A stretch of DNA of 64,000 nucleotides from Brienomyrus brachyistius (Eukaryota; Chordata; Actinopteri; Osteoglossiformes; Mormyridae). The position numbers and the translations under genes were made by a program. Below, piece by piece: positions 56,715 to 64,000 of this stretch. The notes beneath the pieces are model-generated. The model was not told where the DNA came from and did not search any database. It was given only the letters and a program-made list of their open reading frames with translations. Position 1 is the first letter of the stretch; each line of letters starts with the position of its first letter. The stretch covers positions 62,001 to 126,000 of the forward strand of contig NW_026042668.1 of NCBI RefSeq assembly GCF_023856365.1. The letters are read 5' to 3'.

Positions 56715-56880
56715 CTTTTGGACAGAGGTGGACAAAGTACACAACTTCACTACTTGAGTTAAGTATAGATACTCCTCGTCAAATAATACTCAAAGTTTTT
56801 CAGTTAATTTTTTACTTCAGTTAAAGTACTGGAGTATTTGCATCTAAAAATACTTAAGTATTCCAAAAGTACATTATTTT
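56715..56880. mobile_element. hAT-like non-autonomous element fragment
   Basis: AGGTGGACAAAGTACACAACTTC .. CTTGAGT .. AAAGTACTGGAGTATTTGC .. AAGTAC is typical of a widespread fish hAT-like repeat. Borders are unclear. Confidence 0.5.
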
Positions 56881-57107
56881 TTAAATGCAAGACATTTTTC
56901 AGAACCTAATGACTCCTGAACACCCCACTGAATACACTGACTGGCTTGTACATCTTGTAGAATAAAAAGCTTGTGGAATATGATACAATGACTATAGAAA
57001 CACAACTGACATAACAAAAGTACAGCCATTGTCATTTTCATCTTATTTAACACCCCCCACCCCACTCACACAAAAGAGCATGGTAGTGTTCTTACAGAGC
57101 CGTAGCA

Positions 57108-57225
57108 GTGTGTGTGTGTGCATGTGTGCATGTGTGTTTGTGTGTGTGTGTGTCTATGTGTGTGTGTGTTTGTGTGTCTGTGTATGTTTGTGTGTGTGTC
57201 TATGTGTGTGTATGTTTGTGAGCCA
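57108..57225 (+). repeat. (TG)n-rich minisatellite
   Basis: Imperfect TGTGTG repeats with TTTGTG and TATGTG interruptions. Long open frames here are repeat artefacts. Confidence 0.92.
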
Positions 57226-57801
57226 AGTAACAAGACAGGGAGCAAGAAACAAAACTCCTCTTTCTTAATTATCCACATCGTTATTAACGACACAGGTATA
57301 TATACAGGTACATATACAGGTACATGTATATACTCAAAAATACATCCAGAACACACAATTAAATGAAAACGTATTTAAGAACACTTGAAATTTTCATTCA
57401 GTTTCTTTCATCTGTTTAATATAATCGATCAGTCCCTGTGCGTGTGCCCCAAACCATTCAGCATGGTACACAAGGGAGACAAGTAAGCATGTGTGACATC
57501 AAAGAACTGATTGCAGCAACTCAGCCTTTCCACAACATTAAAGCCGCTTATTCCCCCCCATGCCATGAAGAAATAATCTCTGTGGCTCCCCTCTCCCCCC
57601 TCCCTCAGCCCCCAGTCTGGCTTGAACATTTGCACTTCCAGTAAAAATGCGCCCCAAACACACTGACACCAAACTCAGCACCGGTGCTCCGTAAAATCCC
57701 GTGATTCAGTCTCAGAAGCACTGGCTCCCCTGCCCTCCTCTGAACATTATTAAAGCTACACCCTGAACACTCTGTGTGACTGACATGAATGAGAAGCATC
57801 T

Positions 57802-57927
57802 TTATTCATAATCTCTGTAGCGGAGGTCAGAATACAGAGTGTCATTATTCCCGTCTTTCTTCTGTCTCCTGGGTTTTGGCTTCTTAAGGTTCAGGGCAGC
57901 GTAATTCAGTGTGTCCTCGTCATGGCA
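57802..57927 (-). CDS. NITR-like cytoplasmic tail exon with ITIM
   Basis: 126 bp from CTCCACAG| to a TAA at 57802-57804, open throughout. It encodes DEDTLNYAALNLKKPK, where LNYAAL fits the ITIM consensus (I/V/L)xYxx(L/V), and TLYSDL, an ITSM/ITIM-like second tyrosine motif. An AATAAA overlaps the stop codon. This predicts an inhibitory receptor in the ancestor. Confidence 0.85.
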   Translation of the reverse strand, partial: CHDEDTLNYAALNLKKPKPRRQKKDGNNDTLYSDLRYRDYE

Positions 57928-58618
57928 CTGTGGAGACAAAGATGGCAGAATTGGATGGATCAAATCGGTTTGCTATTACCTATTTTCACAAAATAGCACT
58001 TAAAATGCTGATCCCAGGATGGAAATCAGTCTGAGGTTCATTTGTTTTACTGACGATTTGTAATTTGAAATATTTATTACATACTTGCTTGCGTGACCAT
58101 TCCACTTTTGATATATCACTGTTCTTTTCATCTGTTTAAAATATATAACACATCAATATATTATTTAATTTCGCACGGTATCATACCGTGGTCAGATAAC
58201 ATTCCGAATTTCAAGCAATCAACATCCTTTTTTGTCTCAAAAATGAAAGTAAAAATGACTTCTGTCAATTTAAGTGTGCATGTTTGGATACGTGTCATTT
58301 GTTCTCATATATCATATATAATAAATTGCTATAAAGGAGATCTTGGTAATAAAAGTTATTGATATTGCAACTTATTGCAACATGTATATTTCAATAGATT
58401 TTGCAAAATATGAAAGGATATAATACAAAAATGTAAATCTTACAGTACAAAAAGGTTATATAAATAAGGTGAGATTTAATAATGGATTTTAAAACTGTAT
58501 TACCTGCAAGAGTGGTTTTAATATGAAAATGTTATCTATCATAAAACAATTTTATATTTCTATAATTTGTTAAAATCTACATTTTGTCCTTCTGAGTGCA
58601 TAAAGCCGGGCACGGTAC

Positions 58619-58740
58619 CTGCACAGTGTGTACAGGTCAGTTTACATCTTATACAAATTGAGAGCAACGTTCAGAATAATGCTGCAAGATAAAACTATCA
58701 GCAAGCCAGAGTGAAGAGGATCCAGCAGCTTCCTGAAAGC
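58619..58740 (-). CDS. NITR-like transmembrane exon, frameshifted
   Basis: Begins after TTTGTTACAG. One frame encodes a hydrophobic run (LLIVLSCSIILNVAL) followed by NLYKM and then TAA. The phase from the I exon instead enters a different frame (GFQEAAGSS), so a frameshift lies between. Possible donors: AAGAT|GTAAAC (58646) or TGCAG|GTACCG (58619). Confidence 0.6.
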
Positions 58741-58902
58741 CTGTAACAAAGAGATAGATTTTCAGCATAATGATATAGAGACACATTTCCCATTTGCTTA
58801 CATTACATTAGTTAAAGATCAAATCGATAACACATTTACAGCAGTTGTTTTGTAAATAGTCCATTTTTAACATGAACTTCTAGTATTTTGCATTTTAACA
58901 AT

Positions 58903-59090
58903 TTATATTAATATTTGAAATAATTATTAAATTAGGCTCCGGACCCCCCGCGACCCAATAGATAAGCGGTTTGGAAAATGGATGGATGGATGGATATTAA
59001 TATTTGAAATAATTATTAAATTAGGCTCCGGACCCCCCGCGACCCAATAGGATAAGCGGTTTGGAAAATGGATGGATGGATGGATAATTA
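58903..59090 (+). repeat. tandem duplication of a SINE tail
   Basis: A ~90 bp unit (AT-rich flank plus GGCTCCGGACCCCCCGCG..TTTGGAAAATGG and (TGGA)n) occurs twice. It lies in the intron between the I and transmembrane exons of the NITR-like gene. Confidence 0.88.
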
Positions 59091-59221
59091 TTAAATTAAC
59101 ATCTGTGTAATTTAATTTAAGCACTTAAATTAGAAATTCATTACATTAAAAAAAGAAATAAATGTCTTAATAGCAGAATAAGCTAAATAAAACTTTGAAG
59201 CAGATATACTCTCACACACTG

Positions 59222-59340
59222 GGTGCTACATCTATATCCAGCTGTGTGCCGTTCCAAACAGCATCTCCCCACACTGGGTGTTACCATCTATATCCAGCTA
59301 TGTGCCGTTCCCAAACAGCATCTCCCCACACATGGCCACA
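59222..59340 (-). repeat. partial duplication of the I-exon 3' end
   Basis: About 59 bp covering the J-like end (from TGTGGGGAGATGCTGTTTGG through GGCACA.AGCTGGATATAGATG) occurs twice, at about 59222-59281 and 59282-59340. The outer copy keeps CAG where the inner has TAG but has lost a G in the Phe-Gly codons. Its donor is degraded (ATGTAGCA). Confidence 0.85.
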
Positions 59341-59636
59341 GCGCAGTAGTAAGTCCCAGCATCGGAGGAGGCTGAGGTTCCCTTGGGGAGGCTGTAGACG
59401 CAGCTCCGTGTAGGAGATCCAGCCTCAGGGCTCTTCTCACACTCATCACTGCTGTTTCCATGGCTGTAAATGACTCCCAGGAAGGGATTCTCCTGATCCA
59501 TGTCTGAACCAGTAAACACTGTGTTCTCCTGCACAGCTCCCAGTCTCTATCGTACACTGCAGGCTCACAGAGTCTCCTGGCTGCAATGTGTCAGACACAG
59601 GCTGCTGTACCACAGTCCTGCTGTTGGAGTCTTTAC
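59285..59636 (-). CDS. NITR-like I domain exon, disrupted
   Basis: It opens with GKDSNSRTVVQQP, then VSLQCTIE, HSVYWFRHGSGES, the extra cysteines SCAGE and DECEK, SCVY, and DAGTYYCAVAMCGE with LFGNGT. A one-base insertion in the GGG near 59485-59490 shifts the frame after SLPG, and a TAG at 59298-59300 replaces the expected CAG after FGNGT. The donor GATG|GTAACA follows. Confidence 0.85.
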
Positions 59637-59639
59637 CTG

Positions 59640-61530
59640 AAAAGCAAAATAGTCATGATGACCAGCCCTTGAGAATAACAATGGAAAATACAGATCCTCA
59701 AAAATTGTTCTTACAGATTTTTGGGAACTGAATCGATGTTCTTCTAGCCATCCAAGAAATCAGTAACTTCTTGGAGAACAGCTGACCATTCTTCTCTCTT
59801 TTTATTGTATTACTGCTTATTAGTATATATCAGGTAACACTATACATTAACTGCACCTACATAATACCTAAATAAAAATTATATGATAATAACAAACATT
59901 ATAATCATATAATGTCTTGTATTAATGTATGAAGGTAGATGAATATAATTAATTTCAATTCAAAGAAATGAAGTGTGTAAAGTGTACTTTATATTTTCAT
60001 GATTTTCGTGACTTTACATTGGTTTATGTTGCCCCTTTTCCACAGGAAGGTATTTATTGTTTTTGCATATTTAGCTCTTGATGTGTTTTGGTATTTTTGA
60101 GCATTTTGCTGTAGTACCTGCATAATTTAATTCAAGAGCCGAAGAGCTGTTTGCCCATTACTAGTTTGTCTATCTTTTAACATTAAAGAAAAAGTATACA
60201 TAGTAAAAGGAATTACTTGGTTTCGTAGTTCCTCCTATTTATTTTCTTATGCACACAAAAAGTAAGTTTTTCCGTTCAACCATAGCACTACAGCGAAAAG
60301 CAAAAACGTCATGGCAAATACAATTATGCTTTATTCCAATACACATTGCTAATTTTTCATTATTATTACATTTATTCAGCATAATATCTTCAAAAGGTTT
60401 CATGATTTAATTTGCAATCTTCTGGCCTGAAATCTTTTCCTGCTACACTGAAGACTCTCTCAGCGTGTGCAGAGAAAGCTGCAGCCAAAGGGTTGGCATC
60501 CTCTGATAAACATGGTTGGTTCAGGTATCGGTGACATTATGTGAACCTTTCATGGCAGGAATAGGGACTAGTTTGACTTTTGATGGCAGGAAAAGTGTTT
60601 GGGACGTTTCTTAGGTTAGAAACTGCCGTCACTGCAGCCAACACTGACTTTTAAGGAGAGACACTCAGCTCTTCCTATGAGCAGATCCACCATGGTGCAC
60701 AAAATGACAGTATAATTATTATTTTAGGTGACACTTCAAATGTTGCATTATTTCATTCTTTACAAAACGACATTTTTATAACAATGATGTATAACAATGT
60801 TAATGTGTTTATGTATAATTCATATTTAAATTAAAGTTCATATTTTAGTTAAAAGCTACACCTACAGTACGTATATGAACTTGAATTTGAATCCAAACCC
60901 TTTTTCGTCTTCTTCTTTAAATTCAAATATAAATTTCAATGCCACAACCTGTTTTCAACCACAATTCAAAATGTAATTCAGATTAACAAAATGAACTGAA
61001 ATTCAAGTTCATATATGTATTCAAAATCCTGAATTTTAGGATACGTATTTGAGAATTTCATTCTCAAATCAGTTCTGAATGGCACATCCCTAGTTCATAT
61101 GTTAAATCATGCATTTTTTTTTTCAGAGTGAATACACACTGACTGCTCAGATAAATAACGTCAAAAATAATTTTCTTTTGGTGCTTAAGATTTTTGCACA
61201 GTCCTATACTGTATATAACAACTCAAACATTTTTTTATGTTATTTGTTTTAAAGAGGCTGCAATGTGTAACATTAACATCTGTATAAAGAGAAGGTTAGG
61301 CTTTTGGGCTGACAGCAAGCAAAATGCAACAAATTGTATAATAATAATAATAATAATAATAATGAATGATTTTTGTTTGATGTTTAGAAAAAACATTTAT
61401 GGAACAAAGCAGACAATAAGGTATCTTTGCTAATTTTATATTGACAAACAACTAAACTGTCAAAATTATTTTGCAGGGAATAATCTTACTGACATTATAA
61501 TAAAGCAAATATGAAAATAGTTGGAATCTC
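59640..61530. other. intron between V and I exons of the NITR-like gene
   Basis: AT-rich, no gene. It contains a 17 bp perfect inverted repeat (60872-60888 and 60999-61015), probably a MITE, and an (AAT)n tract at 61338-61365. Confidence 0.6.
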
Positions 61531-61536
61531 ATTTAC

Positions 61537-61884
61537 CTGTGATTATGACAAAGGTTCCATTCCCGAAGGTGACCTCATGAAGAAACACAGCAGCACAATA
61601 ATACACTGCAGAATCTGACGGCTCCACGTTAGAAATAGTGAGGTTAAAACTCCCCTCTGCATTCAGTAAGGAGTAACGTTTTATGCTTTTATATTCCTTG
61701 TAAAATTCACCAGGTACGTAGAGAAGTGCTTTCGCCATGGGCTGGGGCTTCCGACCAACAGCTTGCTTAAACAAAGTAACAAAAGTTGTTTCTCCTTGAC
61801 AGAAGCATGTCAGGGTCACACTGTCTCCAAGCTGAACCCTCATCAGGTGACTGGGCTGAACAACATCTGTAGTCAGTGCAGTGT
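61537..61884 (-). CDS. NITR-like V domain exon
   Basis: 348 bp, uninterrupted. Begins after TGTTTTTGCAG. It has the first Ig cysteine in VTLTCFC, the second in SAVYYCAA preceded by SNVEPSD, and ends with the J-like TFGNGTFVIITG and donor ACAG|GTAAAT. It lacks the usual V-domain tryptophan: TLFKQ stands where WYKQ is expected, which is common in NITR V domains. Unlike antigen receptors, the J-like end is in the same exon, so no rearrangement is needed. Confidence 0.88.
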
Positions 61885-62052
61885 CTGCAAAAACAGAAAA
61901 ACAAAAAAAATCATAATCAAATAAGACATATAATAGTAATCTAAATAACTATTAACTATGATGCAGATTAAATGGCCAAATTCCACTGATCACATCATAC
62001 AGATAAATGAAAATATTAAAATCCCAAAATAATTTATATTATAGGGCCTTAC

Positions 62053-62086
62053 TAATGAAAATGAGAAGACCAAAGAGTCTGAACAT
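62053..62086 (-). CDS. NITR-like leader exon
   Basis: The ATG at 62086 opens MFRLFGLLIFI and ends ATTA|GTAAGG in phase 1. It joins to the V exon with an Asn codon, giving a short signal peptide followed by TALTTDVVQP, a usual NITR mature start. Confidence 0.8.
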
Positions 62087-62199
62087 TTTTGTGCTTCCAC
62101 TGTTTAGAATAAACTGCTCTGCTGCTAAGTGAGAGATCATGGTCGTGGTCGGGATGAAAGGGCAGGAAACAGAGAGGAAACAGAGAGACACACATCAGG

Positions 62200-62220
62200 C
62201 TGATCTGATTGGCTGTTCAC
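62200..62220 (-). promoter_or_regulatory. CCAAT box upstream of the NITR-like leader
   Basis: On the minus strand AGCCAATCAGATC lies about 120 bp before the ATG. No clear TATA box was found between them. Confidence 0.4.
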
Positions 62221-62474
62221 ATGGGAACTTAAGTAACAGTGAAAAAGCATTTTAATGTGCACTTACATGACGTTTATTAATTTACTCCTTAACATCCAGT
62301 TAAAATGAGAACAATTAGATAAACAGGAGCAGATACTGAGCATATAAAGTTCTTTGTACAGAGTGCTGAGATACTGTGGGAGAGCATTTGCTAATCATCT
62401 CTCTCAGACAAGCTCAGCACAGTATGAGTCTGTTATCTATCTGATATTAGACAGTCTCTCATACAGTAATAATA

Positions 62475-62700
62475 ATTGATACTTTATTGGTCCCTGTGGA
62501 GAAATTGTCTTAACTTCTCTCTCAACTTGCTCTCTTTTTTTTAGAGTAAACAGAGTAAGTTGTCTGCGAAGGGCAGCCACCCATAGTGATGCCCAGTGAG
62601 CTGGGGGTTAAGGGCCTCGCTCAAGGACGCAGAGATGTGCTGTGGCTGGGTTTGAACCAGCGACCATCTTATTACAAGCACACAGGCATTAGATCTTCTA
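62475..62700 (+). repeat. fish interspersed repeat (CTTTATTGGTCCCTGTGG type)
   Basis: Same family and orientation as 46012-46250, sharing the AGTAAGTTGTC and GAGCTGGGGGTTAAGGGCC blocks. Confidence 0.75.
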
Positions 62701-63028
62701 ATCACACTTAAAAGGCAGATTAAATGTTCTTTCCACCATGCAAACAGAATGTAAATTGTAGCTTTACTGCTTAGATTTACATTCACACATTTGCATTTAA
62801 AACAAGCATTTTAAGTGATGTACATGAGAGTAAATGGTGAATCAGTTTATTTGCCACTCTACACATTACATTGGCGCCCATTATAAGTAACTGTACAGTG
62901 ACATTGCAGTTCCTCAGTTGCTTTGATGCATTTCTGGAATCACCCTTAACATCTGCAAAACTGTAAGTGCATTTCCCAAAACAATTCGTGCAAACAGCAC
63001 CACACAGATGGACTGTCTACAAAAAAAG
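62701..63028. other. unassigned DNA
   Basis: AT-rich, no gene or repeat family recognised. Confidence 0.45.
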
Positions 63029-63215
63029 TCATAGAGGCCACCAGCAGCCCGAATACCACACCGTAAGGCCGTATGTTAGGATGCTCTCTATGGCAGAGCG
63101 GTAGGAGGCCACCAGCAGCCCGCATACCAGACCGTAAGGCAGCATGTTAGGATGCTCTCTATGGCAGAGCAGTTGAAGGTCCCGATCAAGAAATCCGACA
63201 AGTTTCCCCAATAAG
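63029..63215 (-). pseudogene. LINE ORF2 fragment with internal tandem duplication
   Basis: The minus strand encodes SAIESILTYGLTVWYSGCWWP and, about 70 bp away, SAIESILTCCLTVWYAGCWWP, the same segment of ORF2 (compare CTIESILTSCITVWYG in fish LINEs). So a ~72 bp block of the gene was duplicated. Flanking frames are decayed. Confidence 0.7.
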
Positions 63216-63451
63216 CCAGTAACCCCGCTTCATAGAACAGGCCACAGGACTGGTTTTGGTGAGATAGTCCGAGTAGTAGGTAGAAATCAGGATGGAGACT
63301 GAGTGTGGGTCTAACAGGTGAGCAGATGTAGGACAGAATGTAGAGCCCTCTGGTGGAGTGCCTGTGCATGACTGAATGTATGGTTTGGGTCTGATGGTCT
63401 GAATAGTTGGTAGAAATAGGCACCTTCCTACCTGATGTGGTAGGTCTAGAT

Positions 63452-63756
63452 AAGGGGTCACCAACATGGTGCCCCAAGGATGCCCCCAATGACCACATGA
63501 GTTGCCCGTGGACCTGTTCTATAAAATAGCACAACTCACCAGCGAACATCATCTAAAATTTAATTTTGTCCTGTTTCTAATCTATCACATTTGCATTTAT
63601 ATAGATTTGAAATTGAATATAAAAAAGCATTTAAAACATGTTTATCATGCATGAAGTTTAGACATGTTTAGGAGGGCGTTTAAAACTGATATCAAACTTC
63701 GTATGGCTCAGTACCCGTGAAGTAGCTCTCCGTTTTAAAAAGGTTGGTGACCCCTG
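63452..63756. mobile_element. hAT-type MITE
   Basis: 305 bp with inverted ends AAGGGGTCACCAAC / GTTGGTGACCCCTG (one mismatch at the first base) and an 8 bp target duplication GTCTAGAT at 63444-63451 and 63757-63764. Confidence 0.93.
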
Positions 63757-64000
63757 GTCTAGATCTTGCAAGTTTGTTTGTACTGGCTGTGTGAACATAC
63801 TGTAGCACTGTTAAGAATATGCAACACAGCCTGAGTTGGGGATCTGCTGTATGCATCAGTAATATAATGCTTTGTCCTTTTCTAGGCTGTTCATTAAGAC
63901 ATAAAGCCTGAAAGTTTTCTGAATGGCATTAATGAAATTGAGCACTGCCCCCACCTGCTGGCCAATTTATTAAAACATTGAAATCGCTGTCTGCACAGGC

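Larger units (their letters stand above)
57802..62086 (-). pseudogene. novel immune-type receptor (NITR)-like gene, probably a pseudogene
   Basis: Five exons can be placed on the minus strand: leader (62086-62053), V-type Ig domain with J-like FGNGT (61884-61537), I-type Ig domain with a second FGNGT (59636-59285), transmembrane segment (58740-58619 or -58646) and cytoplasmic tail (57927-57802). Splice sites are GT/AG, and phases between leader, V and I exons agree (phase 1). This architecture, with germline-joined J motifs in both Ig domains, extra cysteines in the I domain, and an LNYAAL ITIM in the tail, is specific to NITRs, inhibitory or activating cell-surface receptors of teleost cytotoxic cells. 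Lesions: a 1-base insertion and a TAG codon in the I exon, a duplicated J end, and a frameshift in the transmembrane exon. Single-base errors in the assembly could explain some but not the TAG and the duplication. Confidence 0.85.

Noticed and set aside
57029..57366. Valine/cysteine-rich frames in the TG minisatellite
   Set aside because: Simple-sequence artefact.

Overview
The window reads as vertebrate DNA, most likely a teleost fish. It has long non-coding stretches, spliced genes with GT/AG junctions, tRNA-headed SINEs ending in (TGGA)n, CR1/L2-type LINE relics, Tc1/mariner and hAT DNA transposons, AT- and GT-rich microsatellites, and a gene of the novel immune-type receptor (NITR) family, which is known only from ray-finned fishes. 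The SINE and CR1 types would fit an early-branching teleost, but I cannot fix the species from sequence alone.

Most of the window is nested mobile DNA. 0-6.3 kb: a large inverted repeat (776-3636) whose right arm carries a dimeric SINE, next to a broken gypsy/Ginger-type integrase. 6.9-13.7 kb: LTR-element gag relics, a CR1-like LINE with a solo LTR inside it, an L2-like LINE and several SINEs. 14.9-19.6 kb: a decayed hAT-like transposase with a MITE inside it, a truncated Tc1, and two tRNA-like sequences. 19.7-24.5 kb: dispersed repeats, a gypsy integrase C-terminus, and a promoter-like module with a lysine-rich open exon (22998-23487). 24.6-29.3 kb: a tandem array with a ~220 bp period and (AT)n cores, interrupted by an internally deleted Tc1 and an LTR-element fragment with a proline-rich ORF. 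29.3-34.4 kb: a cysteine-rich ORF of unknown origin and, on the minus strand, a three-exon relic resembling chemerin (RARRES2). 34.6-40.7 kb: LINE-in-LINE nesting and a 46 bp satellite organised in ~689 bp higher-order units, flanked by a duplicated block. 41-57 kb: MITEs, a hAT BED finger, gag fragments split by a CR1 and by a LINE that itself contains an LTR, and more SINEs. 57.8-62.1 kb: a minus-strand NITR-like gene (leader, V domain with J-like FGNGT, I domain with J-like FGNGT, transmembrane segment, tail with ITIM) carrying a frameshift, a nonsense codon and a small terminal duplication, so probably a pseudogene. 63-64 kb: a LINE relic and a hAT MITE.

No gene in the window is clearly intact. 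The two host loci recognised (NITR-like and chemerin-like) are both immune-related and both broken by small lesions. Several lesions are one-base changes in short homopolymers, so assembly error has to be excluded before calling them dead. I found no prokaryotic features, CRISPR array, rRNA or clearly functional tRNA.
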